DNA of 64,000 bases, taken from Tolypeutes matacus (lineage: Eukaryota; Chordata; Mammalia; Cingulata; Chlamyphoridae). The DNA is taken from contig JAKSZT010000089.1 in NCBI GenBank assembly GCA_026826555.1, positions 199,209 to 263,208 of the forward strand, read 5' to 3'. This document shows positions 24,473 through 36,212 of this stretch, one piece after another. The notes under the pieces were generated by a model. The model worked only from the letters and a program-made list of their open reading frames with translations, searched no databases and had not been told where the DNA came from. The position numbers were made by a program, and so were the translations under genes. The first letter of the stretch is position 1; every line of letters starts with the position of its first letter.

Positions 24473-24929
24473 GTTTTAGTTTCCTGGATGCTAAAACAAA
24501 TATCATGAACAGGGCTGGTTTAGACAATGGAGGTTTATCACCTCATGATGCTGAGACTATGAGACGTCAGGGTGGTGCTCTCTCCAGGGACTGGGGTTCT
24601 GGGCATGGCTGCTGGTGATCCTTGGTCTTTCGCTTTTTCATCACGTAGCAATGCACATGGTAGCATCTTCTCCCTTCTTCTCTGTGTTCTGTTGACTTCC
24701 AGTGTCTGGCTGCTCCCCATAGCTTCTCTCTCTTTCTGACTTTTATTCTCTTATAAAGGATCCCATTGATCTAGAATAAAACCCAACCTGATTTAGTTGG
24801 GACACACCTCAACTAAAGTAATATCCTGAAAAGATTTTATTTACAATGGGCCACATCCACCAGAATGTGGACTAAGACCAAGAACATGTCCAAACTGGGG
24901 TACAAAATCCAGTCAATATCAGTCCACCC
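24473..24929 (-). mobile_element. MaLR-like LTR, antisense
   Basis: Opens tgttttagtttcctggatgc and ends near gtcaatatcagtcc, the same antisense layout as 20998 and 22375. Best preserved of the three older copies. Confidence 0.5.
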
Positions 24930-24980
24930 TCTGGACCCCAAAAATATGTTATTTCTGTATGAAAAATAAATTCATTCCAT

Positions 24981-24999
24981 CACACACACACACACACAA
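24981..24999. repeat. (CA)n microsatellite
   Basis: Nine CA units directly after the LTR remnant. Confidence 0.9.
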
Positions 25000-25034
25000 A
25001 TTGGTGTAGTTCACTTTATTAACAGACTTAAAAA

Positions 25035-25506
25035 GAAAAACCACATGGTCATCTTTTTTTAATGCGGAAAAAGCATTTCAGAAAATCCAACTCCACTCCT
25101 GATTAAAACTTTCAGCAACAGCCTCCCCCAGCCTAGGCAAACATTAATCTTTTTGTTTTTAAATATCCTCAACCTGATAAAGAGCATCTTCAAAAAACCT
25201 ACAGCTAACATCATACTTAATGGTGAATGCTTGAATTCTTTCTCCCAAAAATCGGGAAAGGCAAAGATGCCAGCTCTCCTCACTTCTGTTCAACGCTGTA
25301 CTGGAGGTCCTAACCAATGCAGTAAGGTAAGTAAAGAAATGAAAGGGAAAAAAATCTTTAAAATAATAACAAAAGGGGGAGAGCAGCTGTAACTCAGTGG
25401 TTGCATACCTGCTTCACACGTACAAGGTACCAGGTTCAATCCCTAGGACCTCCGAAAAAATAATAAAAGGCATCCAGATTGGAAAAGATAAGGTAATGTG
25501 TTATTT
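25035..25506 (+). mobile_element. Old L1 ORF2, left half of an interrupted copy
   Basis: Diverged L1 reverse transcriptase region (ctaacatcatacttaatggt, ctcacttctgttcaacgctg, aaggcatccagattggaaaa). The element continues at 36065 after a 10.5 kb insertion, shown by the duplicated word TAAT[G/T]TGTTATTT at 25494-25506 and 36052-36064. Confidence 0.7.
25375..25462 (+). mobile_element. Short tRNA-derived SINE monomer
   Basis: GGGAGAGCAGCTGTAACTCA head and CCAGGTTCAATCCC B-box, with an A-rich end. Imperfect duplication of the word aataataa on either side. Inserted in old L1. Confidence 0.7.
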
Positions 25507-26772
25507 TTAAAAAACTAATCAATTTTATTGATATATATATTAATGAAGCATACAGTTCATCCAAAGTATACAATCAATGGTATTTGGTATCATCACTTCA
25601 GTCATCATTACAGCATTTTCGTTATTTCAATAATGATAAAAAAAAATTCATTATCTCAGTCTCTCTCTGCTTCCCCTGCTGTACATAGCTGCTATTTCTG
25701 GCTATTCTTGCACATTTATTATTTTAAAGCAGTTTTATTAAGATATAGTCACATACTATACAATCTATCCAAAGTGCACAATAATGGCTTTTAGTATAAT
25801 CACAGTGTTGTGAATTCATCACAGCTAAAAATTATAGAACAATTTCATTACTCCAAAAAGCAAAACTCCACACCCCTTAGCAGTCACCTCTCAATCTCTC
25901 TATCCTTCCCCAACCCTACATAACCACTAATCTAATTTCATCTTTATAAATTTATTTATATTTACATTTTATATAAATGGAATCATACAATATGTAGTGC
26001 TTTGTGTCTGGTTTCTTTGACTTAGCATAATATTTTTTTTGTCTGACTTTAACATCTTGTTATATTAACATACATTACAGTTTCAAAGAAAAGTGGTCTG
26101 ATATATGCAACACTACCCATACTCTACCCATACTCATATTTCACGTGAGGTTTTACTATGCTGTACAGTCCCTTCTTACATTGTTTAGCTTTCCCTTTAG
26201 TAATATACATGACTTTAGACTTTCCCTTTCAACCACTGTCATACCCATATAATAGTACTGCTGATTACAAACCTTATGTTTTACTTTCACCTTTCTATTC
26301 ATTTCCAAAGATTAACACACATCCTTTTTTACCAATTCTGCACGAGTTAACCCTCAGCTTTCCATTCTCTTAACCTCATTCTATTTTCTGGTGACCCATA
26401 TTCAAGTTATTAATTCCATGAAATTACATAATATATTTACTTCATAATAGCACAGTCATACAGTATTTGCTCTTTTGTGTCTGGCTTGCTTCACTCAGCA
26501 TAATGCCCTTGAGGTTCATCCATGTATGTTTGTTTATCCATTCATCTGTTGATGGACACCTGGGTTTCCATCTTTTGGCAATCGTGAATAACACCATTAT
26601 GAACGTCAGTGTGAAGGTGTCTGTCTATATTCAGCTTCTTTAGGAACTGCCAAACAGTCCTCCACAGTGGCTGTACCATTCTGTATTCCCACCAACAGTG
26701 AAGAAGTGTTCCTGTCTCTCCACATCCTCTCCAACACTTGTATTTCTGTCTTTAGTTGAGGTCATTGTAGCT

Positions 26773-26987
26773 TTTTTTTTTTTGGTGGTACTGGGGATTG
26801 AACCTATAAAAGTTTGACTTTATGGCCTGGTAACGCCCAGGAAGCAGGCGCTTAACCACTGAGCTGCATCCACTCCCCAGTGAGAGATGGTTTTTCTGTT
26901 TGTTTTTAGGAGGTACCAGGAATCAAACCCAGGACCTCGTACATGAAAAGCAGGCACTCACCCACTTGAGCTACATCTGCTCCCCTT
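26773..26987 (-). mobile_element. Dimeric tRNA-derived SINE, antisense
   Basis: Two tRNA-like units in the same orientation, 26905-26987 and 26773-26880 on the minus strand, joined by a short A-rich linker (aaaaaccatctctcact). A single duplication ATTGTAGCT brackets both (26764-26772 and 26988-26996), so they entered as one unit or one landed in the other's tail. Confidence 0.8.
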
Positions 26988-27893
26988 ATTGTAGCTCTGA
27001 CTTGCATTTCCCTAATCACTAGTGATACTGAACATTTTTCATGCATTGTTTTTTGTTTGTTTGTTTGTTGTTGTTTTTTGCCATTTGTATTTCTTCTTTG
27101 GGCAAATGTCTATTCAAGTCTTTTGCCTTATTTTTAATCAGGGCATTTTTAGTGTTGAGTTGCAGCATCTCTTTATATATCATGGATATTAAACCCTTAT
27201 TGGGCATGTGATTTCCAAATACTTTCTCCCATTGAGTTGGTTGCCTTTTCACCCTTTTACCAAAGTCCTTTGAGATGCAAAAGTGTTTAATTTTGAGGAG
27301 GTCCCATTTATTTTATCTATTTTTTCTTTTGTTGCTCCTGCCTTGGGAGTAAGATACAAGAAAACCACCACATATTACAAGATCTTTAAGATGTTTCCCT
27401 ACATTTTCTTTTAGAAGTTTTATGGACCTGGCTTTTATATTTAGGTCTTTGATCCGTTTTGAGTTGATTCTTGTGTATGAAGTAAGATAGGGGTCCTCTT
27501 TCATCTTTTTGATTATGGATATCCAGTTCTCCCAACACCATTTGTTGAAGAGACTTTTGTCCCGTTAACATGGGCTTGGTAGGTTTGTCAAAAATCAGTT
27601 GGCTCTAGTAGAGGTGACGGTTTAATTCTGGACTCTCAATTCTATTCCACTGATCGATGTGTCTGTGTTTATGCCAGTACCATGCTGTTTTGAGCACTTT
27701 AGGTTTGTAATATGTTTCAGGGTCAAGCAGTGAGAGTCCTTCCATGTTGCTCTTCTATTTTAGAAAGTTTTTGGCTGTGTAGGTGCACTTTCCCTTCCAC
27801 ATAAATTTGGTGATTGCCTTTTCTATTTCTGTAAAGTAGGTTGTTGGAATTTTGATTGGTATTGCATTGAATCTGTAAATCAGTTTGGGTAGG

Positions 27894-28505
27894 TGTAGCA
27901 GTTTGGCATTATTTATGAATTCCAAAAATAAATATTGGATTATGTTGGTATACTGGTCTGTTTCTCTGGGCGCAATTAAATTATGATTAGGGCTTTGGTT
28001 GGGCCATGTCAGTAAGGTGTTGAGTCCCTGCCCCCTGGTGGGTGGGGACTCATAGGTAAAAGACATGACAAAAGACAGAGTTGGAGTTTTGATGCTGGAA
28101 TTTTTGAGCTGGAGCCCTGGGAAGTAAGCACACAGAGGAGCCTGGTCGTGAGGAAGGAGAGAAGGCCCCAGGAAAAGAGATGAGCCGTTTGCCTGACAGT
28201 TCACAGCTGGCCTTGTGGAGAGAGGCAAAGCCTAGAGAGCCTCATAGTCTACAGCTGACCTTGTGGAGGAAACAGAGGAGCTGAGCCCGGAAAGAAATGG
28301 AACCCCGGAAGAGAGGAACCCGGGAAGCCTGAACCCTGGCAGACATCGGCAGCTCTCTTGGTCCAACACATGGCAACAGACTTTGGTGAGGGAAAAAACT
28401 TTGGCTGTATGGTAACTGTAAGTTTCTTCCCCAAATAAATACCCTTTATAAAAGCCAACAGATTTCTGGTATTTTGCATCAGCACCCCTTTGGCTGACTA
28501 ATACA
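27894..28505 (+). mobile_element. Solo LTR (MaLR-like) with 5-base duplication
   Basis: Starts TGTAGCAGTTTGGCATTATT and ends TTGGCTGACTAATACA, with the 5-base target duplication GTAGG on both sides. It carries an AATAAA followed by the end motif (ccaaataaataccctttata). 612 bases, no coding frame of its own and no internal retroviral sequence next to it. This defines the family of LTRs in the window. Confidence 0.88.
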
Positions 28506-28829
28506 GTAGGATTGACATCTTGGCAATATTTAGTCTTCAAATCCATGAACATGGATTATCTTTCCATTTTTTTAGGTCTTCGTTTATTTCTTCTGGCATT
28601 GTTTTGTGGTTTTCTGAATATAGACCCTGTACTTCTTTGGTTAAATTGATTCCTAGGTATTTGAATCTTTTTGTTGCTATAATAAATGGAATTTATCCCC
28701 AATTTCCTCCTCAGATTGTTCATTACTAGTGTAAAGAAACATTATTGATTTTTGCATGTTGATTTTGTATCCCTTTGCTGAAGTCATTTATTAGCTTAAG
28801 TAGCTTAGTTGCACACATTTCAGAATTTT

Positions 28830-29072
28830 TTTTTTTTTTTTAAGATTTATTTTATTTATTCATTTATCCCCCCCTTGCTGCTTGTGCTCACTGTGTCCAT
28901 TTGCTATGCGTTTTTATGTGTCTGCTTGTCTCCCTTTGTTGCATCATCTTGCTGTGCCAGCTTACCGTGCCATGCAGGCCGGCTTGCCTTCACCAGGAGG
29001 CCCCAGGAATCGAATCTGGGACCTCCCATATGGTAAATGGGAGCCTAACCACTTGACCCACATGTGCTTCCC
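28830..29072 (-). mobile_element. tRNA-derived SINE, antisense
   Basis: Poly(T), taagatttattttatttatt, GC-rich body and a reversed head (acatgtgcttcccc). Flanked by CAGAATTTT at 28821-28829 and 29073-29081. Inserted into the antisense L1. Confidence 0.88.
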
Positions 29073-29460
29073 CAGAATTTTCTAAATATAGGATCATGTC
29101 ATCTGCAAACAGTGAGAGTTTTACTTCCTCTTTTCCTGTTTGGATACCTGTTATTTTTTAATCTTGTCTAATTGCTCTATCTAGAACTTCTAGCACAATA
29201 TTGAATAACAGTGGTGACAGCGGGCATCCTTGTCTTGTTCCCGATCTTAGAGGGAAGCTTTCAGCCTTTCCCTAATGATTACAGTGTTGTCTGTGGGGTT
29301 TTTCATTTATGCTTGTGGCAGTTTGATATTATTTATGAATTCCAAAATGAGATATAGATTATGTCTGTAAACTGGCCTTTTTCCCTGGGCATTATAACCC
29401 TTTGGTTGTATTAGATTAAGCTGAGCCGTCTGATTAAATTATGTTAAGATTAGGGCTTTG

Positions 29461-30620
29461 TTAATGTCAGGAAAAAAAAAAAGATGACATCCTGCAGTTA
29501 CACAGCGAAGCAGCCACGCGTGGGGAAGACTTTACCTATGCACAGTGATCACAAAAAAAAGGAGAGAAAACAAATCATGCTTGTCCATGTAACGAAGACC
29601 GACCCCTGAAACTGTAGGCCAAAGAAAGTAGAACCCAGCGATCGCTGTCCTTCAGGGCCACAGCCTGGCTTCATGTTCCACAGTCTACAAAGCTCGGGCC
29701 ACTTCATGACCCTAATGCTGACCGCCAGTGAATGTGGTGGTGGCGATGAATGTCCACTAAGCTGTTCAGCCCATGAAGACCCCGTTTTTCTATGTATAGC
29801 TTATAATTAAACTCCTGAGCCACACACACTGCACCGCCACATAAGCAGATAAAGGAGGTAGGTCATGGAGCTAAGTACTATTGAAGCCATCAAATCCGAA
29901 AGTCAGCCTATTTCTTATCTTCCAGAGTTGACATTTCTTATACTGCACTGGAAAGAAACTGCTCTACTTGACCTGTCTAGGAGACTCATAATGGCATCTA
30001 GGTATTCCAAAGGCAGAATGTTTGTGATTCCAACATGGATGGATCAGTACTGAGCTCACAAAACCTGTTCAAATAGCTCCTGGACAATCAGTCATCCATA
30101 TAGACACATACATTTCTTGTCTAACTACACTAAAATATCTAGAAACATAGTTAGCAAACATGAACACAACATGAAGCACTATTTTAAGTTACAATTACCT
30201 TCAGCCAAAATTTGAATTGTGTGGGAATATTCATGGGCTACCTGACTGAAAGGGGGAGAGGGGGAACTACTTCCAACATGGGAGAGCTTAAATTCATTAG
30301 GCCACAGTGGCATAGTATCAACAAATAAACTTATGTTTTAAAAATTGTCTAAATACCTGGTAAAAGAAAGTTTGTTTCAGGGAAGCGGATGTGGCTCAAG
30401 TAATTGGGCTCCCATTTGCCATATGGGAGGCCCCGGGTTTGTTTACCGGGGCCCCCTGGTGAAGGCGAGCCGGCCTGCACGGCCCCCTGAGCTGACAGTG
30501 CACCAAGATGACGCAACAAAGGGAGACAAGCAGACACAGAAAAACACAGCAAATGGACACAGTGAGCACAAGCAGCAAGGGGGGGATAAATAAAATAAAA
30601 ATAGGAAAAAAAAAAAAAAA
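29461..30620 (+). mobile_element. Unidentified retroposed RNA ending in a SINE
   Basis: Bracketed by GATTAGGGCTTTG (29448-29460) and GATGAGGGCTTTG (30621-30633), which is the target duplication inside the host LTR. The first 0.9 kb matches no repeat I recognise, has only short frames and carries an AATAAA near 30324. The last 241 bases (30380-30620) are a SINE with poly(A). It could be a retrocopy of a transcript that ended in this SINE, or a retrocopy whose tail received the SINE. Confidence 0.6.
30380..30620 (+). mobile_element. tRNA-derived SINE (long type)
   Basis: Head GGGAAGCGGATGTGGCTCAA, a GC-rich body, the gacgcaacaaagggagacaa region and an aaataaaataaaaatagg tail with poly(A). It forms the 3' end of the insert in the LTR. 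Confidence 0.88.
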
Positions 30621-31751
30621 GATGAGGGCTTTGATTCAATCACATCATTAGAGTGTGACTCAACGTTGAGTTCCAGCCCCCTTGGCAGGCCAGTAAAACA
30701 GACTATCACGTGGAAGTAGACACACACAGGATCCTCTGGCCCCGGGAAGAGAGATGAGCCTTATGCCAGCCTACAGCTGAGATCAGAAGAAGCTGGGACC
30801 ATGGAGCCTTAAGAGGAAGGAGGAAGGCTGACCCCTCACAGACATCGCCCACCATCTTGCGTCAACACATGACAACAGACTTTGAGTGAGAAAGTACCTC
30901 TTATGCTAGCTTGAGGTGGACTGTTTAGGGCCTTGTAACTGTAAGCTTTTACTCCAAGTAAATAGTCTTTATAAAAGCCAAGAGATTTCTGGTACTTTGC
31001 ATTAGCACCCCTTGGCTGACTAATACAATGCCTTTCATCATATTGAGAATATTCTGTTCCTATCTTCTTATCTTTCGAAGTGTTTTTTTTTTTTTAATCA
31101 AGAAAGGATGCTAGATTTCATTGAATGCCTTTTCTGCATTGATCGAGATGATCATGTGATTTTTTTTTTTCTTTCAATTTGTTAATGTGATGTGTTATTG
31201 ATTTCTTATGTTGAATCACCCTTGCATATCAGGAATAAATCCCACTTGGTTATGGTGTATAATTCTATTGATATTCTTTTGGAGTCTATTTTCCAAGTAT
31301 TTTGTTGAGAATTTTAGCATCTATACTCATTAGAGAGATGGCTCTGTGATTTTCTTTTCTTGTAGTATCTTTATCTGGCTTTGGTATTAGGGTGGTGTTG
31401 GCTTCATAAAATGTGTTGGGTGTAATTTTCCCTCTTCAATTTTTGGGAAGAGTTTAAACAGGATTAGTGTTCATTCTTCTCAAAATGCTTCAAAGAATTC
31501 ACCTGTGAAGCCATCTGGTCCCAGACTTTTCTTTGTTGGGAGATTTTGATGACTGGTTCAACCTCTTTAAATGTGATTCGTTTAAGTTCTTGCATTTCTT
31601 GTAGCATCAGTGTAGGTTGTTTGTGCATTTCTAGGAATTTGTCCATTTCAACTAGGTTGCCTAGTTTGTTGGCATACAGTTTCTCATAATATCTTCCTAT
31701 GACCCTTTTTATTTTTGTGGGGTCAGTTGTAACTTTGGCCTTCTCATTTCT

Positions 31752-32143
31752 TTTTTTTTTTTTTTTAAGATTTATTTATTTATACACACACCCCCATTGT
31801 TTTGCGCTCACTGTCTCCTCTCTGTGTGTTCTTTTTTCAGCTTGTCTTCTCTTTAGGCAGCACCAGGAACTGATCCTGGGACCTTCTGGAGTGGAGAGAG
31901 GCGCTCAACCTCTTGCGCCACCTCAGCTCCCTGATCTGCTGCGTCTCTTATTGTCTCTCTTCTGTGTCTTTTTGTTGTTGTGTCGTCTTGCACCAGCTCT
32001 CCGCGTGGACCAGCTCTCCACTCAGGCCAGCTCACTGCACAGGCCAGCTTGCTTTTTTCACCCGGAGGCCCTGGGAATCAAATCCTAGGCCTCCTATATG
32101 GTAGACGGGAGCCCAATCACTTGATCCACATCCGGTTCCCCCC
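31752..32143 (-). mobile_element. Dimeric tRNA-derived SINE (long), antisense
   Basis: Two tRNA-like units on the minus strand: one with head GGAACCGGATGTGGATCAAG near 32140 and one with GAGCTGAGGTGGCGCAAGAG near 31931, joined by A-rich and GC-rich spacer, ending in poly(A). About 390 bases. Flanked by similar words TTCTCATTTCT and TTTCGTTTCT. Confidence 0.75.
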
Positions 32144-32401
32144 TTTCGTTTCTAATTTTATTTATTTGCATTTTCTCTCTTATTTTCTTTGTTAGTCTAA
32201 CTAAGGGTTTGTCAATTTTATTAATCTTCTCAAAGAACCAGCTTTTGGTTTTGTTTATTTTTTCTATTTTTTTGTTCTAAATTTTATTTATTTCTGCTGT
32301 AATCTTTATTATTTCTTTCCTTCTCCTTGCTTTGGGAATGGTTGGCTGTTCTTTTTCTTGTTTCTCGAGTTGTTTAGAGATTTGATTTTTAACTTCTTTT
32401 T

Positions 32402-34180
32402 TCAATATTTTTATTCTTAAAGAAGCTTTAGATTACATAAATGTTACATCAGAAATATAGGGGATTCCCATATACTCCACCCCCTCCCCCTCCCACACTT
32501 CTCCCCATTAACAACATCTTTCATTAGTGTTACAATTGATAAGCACATATTGAAGCATTGTACTAACTAAGGATTATAGTTTACATTATAATTTATACTT
32601 TGCTCCACACAATTTTATTGGTTTTGACAAAATGTATAATGGCCTGTATCCATCATTGCAGTGTCATGCAGGACGATTCCAGTGTCCCAAAAATGCCCCT
32701 ATGTTGCACCTATTCATCCCTTTTCCTCCCCTCAGCACCTCTGGTGGCCACTACCTTTATATCAATGATACAAGTTCTTCCATTGCTAGAATAATAATGT
32801 CTCCTTTAGTCCATAGTTGCTTTCCCCCTTATTTTTGTTCATTCCTCAATCTTGAGGATTTTGGGATGGTGATGCCCACCCTGTATCCAGTTGAAAGGGA
32901 ACTTAGTTCCCATGGACCAGATGGATGGAACTGTATTGCTTGCAGTTGCAGACACTCTCCACTTCCTCGGATTGGCGTTGTTATGGTTAGGCTAATGTGT
33001 CAACTCGGCCAGGTAATTGTGCCTAGTTGTTTGGTCCAGCAAGCACTGGGCTAATTGTAATACAAGGACATTTATGGGCTTTAGTCATCAGTGAGTTTAC
33101 TGCACAGATGGCTGATTACATCTGCATCAACCAGGGAGATTGCTGTCAGCAATAAGCGATACTTTATCCAATCAGTTGAATGCTCTAAAAGGGGAAGTGA
33201 TTTCAGCATTCAAAGAGAATTGCCCAGCTCATCTTTGGACAGCTGTCTCCCGGAAATCAAGGACCTTCACTGGACTTTCATTGGAACCCCTGGTTTGCAG
33301 CCTGCCTGTGGAACCTGGACTTGTGTACGTCCCATGAGAGACTCTTATAAAATCTCATACTATTTACAGATATCTCCTGTTGATTCTGTTCCCTAAAGAA
33401 ACCTGATTAATACAGGCGTTGTCCATCATCATCTCCTGGTTAGTTGTCTTGGGTGAGTCCAATGAACTGGTGAGTAGGTGTTGCAACTCTGCTGAGATTC
33501 GAGGTGCCACTAGCATATGAACGGACTGAAAATTTAAGACTCTGGGACATATATTTAACAAGTATAGTGCTAATTATAGGTTCAAATAAAAGGGACAGAA
33601 GCACTATGTAGAGGGTAATTATAAATGAGTCTAACTCTATTACTATTGGGAAGCAAATATTGCAAAGTAAGCCCCATTGACAGGATGATAGAATTGCTGA
33701 ATTTGTCTGCCCTGCCTATCCTGAGTACAAAGGCAGTGCCTAGTGAAGGAGGACAGACCATTACACCAGGCCCTTGACATTGATGTTTGTACTTAAGAAC
33801 CTTTTCTAGTGAAATTGAAGCCTAGCCTAGTATTATATATTGCCTAAGAGTTACATCCTGAAAGCCTCCTTGTTGCTCAAATGTGGCCTCTCTCTAAGCC
33901 AACACACCACCTTCCCCCCAGCATGGGACATGACTTCCGGAGATGAGCCCCCCTGGCACCAAGGGATTAATACCAAGCACCTATTAGTGATGAATCTGGA
34001 AAAAGATCTTGACCAAAAGGGGGAAATATTAAATACAAATGAGTTTATGTGGCTGAGAGACTTCAAAGTGAGTCAGGAGGTTATTCCAGAGGTTACGCTT
34101 ATGCATGTCTCCTCAGGACCTCGCTGACTGCTACAGTAAACAGTGCCTCAAATAGCGGGGCTCCTGAGGGCTCTAGAGAC
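32402..34180 (-). mobile_element. Non-coding retroposed element, copy A, with 5' inversion
   Basis: The left part (32402-33540) is the reverse of the 3' portion of copy B (36213-37500), ending in its A-rich tail; the right part (33541-34180) is in forward orientation and holds the 5' portion, including the shared word cccagcatgggacatgac. This head inversion is the twin-priming signature of L1-driven insertion. Flanking words acttctttttt and cttcttttttaa are similar. No long reading frame. An LTR (32979-33414) interrupts it. Confidence 0.7.
32979..33414 (+). mobile_element. Second solo LTR (MaLR-like) with 5-base duplication
   Basis: Starts TGTTATGGTTAGGCTAATGT, ends AAACCTGATTAATACA and is flanked by GGCGT at 32974-32978 and 33415-33419. 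Different from the 27894/58132 family but with the same TG...CA ends. 436 bases, inserted into the non-coding retroposed element, so younger than it. Confidence 0.88.
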
Positions 34181-34257
34181 AGCTTTCTTCTTTTTTAATA
34201 TAGGTGTTTGTGGCTATAAATTTCTCAGCACTGCCTTTGCTATATCCCATAAGTTTT

Positions 34258-34476
34258 ATTGTTTTTTGTTTTTTAAGTACTAGGACAGAGATTGAACCCA
34301 GGACCTTGTATGTGGGAAGCCGGAGCTCAAACACAAGGCACTTCAGTTCCCTTGTGTTGGCTTTCTCGTTTGTTAGCTTGTTGTTTTTGTTTTTCTCTAG
34401 GAGACACTGGGAACCAAACCCAGGACCTCCCTTGTGGGAGGCAGGCACTCAATTGCTTGAGCCACATCCGCTCCCT
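34258..34476 (-). mobile_element. Dimeric tRNA-derived SINE, antisense
   Basis: Two tRNA-like units on the minus strand (about 34385-34476 and 34258-34360) share one target duplication: tatcccataagtttt at 34243-34257 and tatctcataagtttt at 34478-34492. The second head reads GGAACTGAAGTGCCTTGTGT. Confidence 0.78.
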
Positions 34477-35520
34477 GTATCTCATAAGTTTTCATAAGCT
34501 ATGTTCTTCTTTTCATTTGTCTCAATATATTTACTGATTTTACTTAAAATCTCTTCTTTGACCCACGATTGTTTAAGAGTGTGTTGTTCAGCCTCTACAC
34601 ATTTGCAAAGTTTCCTTTTTCCTGTCTATTATTGATTTCTAGTTTAATTCCATTATCTGATAAGGTGCTTTGTAAATTTCAATCTTATATTTATTAAGAG
34701 CTGCATGTCTATTTCTTCCTTCAGTTTTGCCAGAGTTTGCCTCATGTATTTTTGAGCACCCTGGTTAGGTGTATAGGTATTCATGACTGTTTTCCTTGTG
34801 GATCGTCCCTTTTATTAATATATAATGACTTTCTGAATCTCTGATAACTTTTTTGCATTTAAAGTCTGTTTTGTCCAATATTAGTATAGCTACCCCTGCT
34901 CTTTTTTGGTTACTGTTTGCATGGAGTATCTTTTTCCAACCTTTCACTTCCCGCCAGTTTGGATCCCTGGGTCTAAGGTGAGTCTCCTGCAGACATATGG
35001 ATGGCTCAGGTTATTTTTATCCATTCTGTCAGCCTATATCTTTTGATTGTTGAGCTTAGTCTATTCAGATTCAATGGTAATTACCATAATAAAAGCATTA
35101 TTTACTTCCACCATTTTACTCTTTGGTTTTCATATGTTATTTTCATCTGTCTTTTTATTCTTTTGTTTATCCTTTCTGCTATTCTTGCCTTTTACACTGT
35201 CTTCCAAGCCTCTCTGCCCTGTCTTTTTCTTTCAGGCTGTAAGGCTCCCTTTAATATTTCCTGCAAAGGTAGTTTCTTTTTTTACATACTCTCCTAGTTT
35301 CTGTTTGTTTATGAATATTTTAAACTTACCTTCATATTAAAAGGACAATTTTGCCAGATAAAGAATACTCAGCTGGCAGTTCTCTTTTAATATCTTAATT
35401 GTATTATACCACAGTCGTCTTGCCTTCACGGTTTCTGGTGAAAAATCTACACTAAGTCCAACTGGGTGTCCCTTGTATGTGATGGTTTGCTTCTCCCTTA
35501 TTACTCTCAGAATTTTCTCT

Positions 35521-35730
35521 TTTTTTTGGGGGGTGGGGGGAAAATATATCTGGGATTGAACCCAGGACCTCATACATGGAAAGCAGGTGCTCAATCGCTG
35601 AGCTACATCCACTCCCCAATGATAGTTGGTTTTTTCTTTTTTTTTTTTTTTAAGGAGGTTCCAGGGATCAAACCCAGGACCTCATGCATGAGAAGCAGGT
35701 GCTCAGCCACTTGAGCTACATCCACTCCCC
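35521..35730 (-). mobile_element. Dimeric tRNA-derived SINE, antisense
   Basis: Two tRNA-like units (35650-35730 and 35535-35619 on the minus strand), both with the GGGGAGTGGATGTAGCTCA head, joined by aaaaaaccaactatcatt. This linker resembles the one in the 26773 dimer, so the two copies look like one dimeric family. Confidence 0.78.
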
Positions 35731-36212
35731 TCTCTTTATCTTTGATGTTTGACATTCTGAGTAGTATGTGTCTTGGAGTAGGTCTATTCAGATTTATTCT
35801 GATTAGGGTACGCTGCACTTCTTGGACATGTAAGTTCATTTCTTTCATGAGAGTTGGGAAATTTTCAGCCATTATTCCTCAAATACTCTTTCTGCCCCTT
35901 TTCCCTTCTCTTCTCCTTCTAGAACTCCCATCACACATATGTTGTTGTGTTTTGAGTTATTCAGCTCCCTGAGTCCTTGCTCAATTTTTTTCATTCTTTC
36001 CTCTCTCTGTTCTTCTCTCTCTACAATTTCAGCTCTTCTGTCTTCTGTATGTAATTTGTTATTTATTTGCAAATGACTCCATCTGTGTAGAAAATCTGTG
36101 GCATCTACTAGAGTAAGTGAATTTAGCATGTTTGCAGGATATAATATCAATATGCAAAAATTAATTGTATTTCTATATACCAGCAATTAACAATCAGAAA
36201 TTGAAGTTTTAA

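Larger units (their letters stand above)
29314..31027 (+). mobile_element. Solo LTR (MaLR-like) split by a later insertion
   Basis: Starts TGTGGCAGTTTGATATTATT and ends CTTGGCTGACTAATACA, flanked by ATGCT and ATGCC (4 of 5 match). The LTR is the sister of 27894 and 58132. It is split between 29460 and 30621 by a 1.16 kb retroposed insert. Confidence 0.85.
25507..36051 (-). mobile_element. Antisense L1 (ORF1 part, ORF2, 3' UTR) with nested insertions
   Basis: An L1 on the minus strand, 5'-truncated in ORF1 (right end, minus-frame LRELNNSKHNN near 35940) and with its 3' UTR at the left (25507-26480). Degenerate ORF2 is spread over 26480-34990: C-terminal part at 26480-27620, reverse transcriptase at 28510-31700 and endonuclease near 34560-34990. 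Flanking duplications TAATGTGTTATTT and TAATTTGTTATTT bracket the whole 10,545-base block. Interruptions: SINE dimers at 26773, 31752, 34258 and 35521, a SINE at 28830, LTRs at 27894, 29314 and 32979, and a non-coding retroposed element at 32402. Confidence 0.8.
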
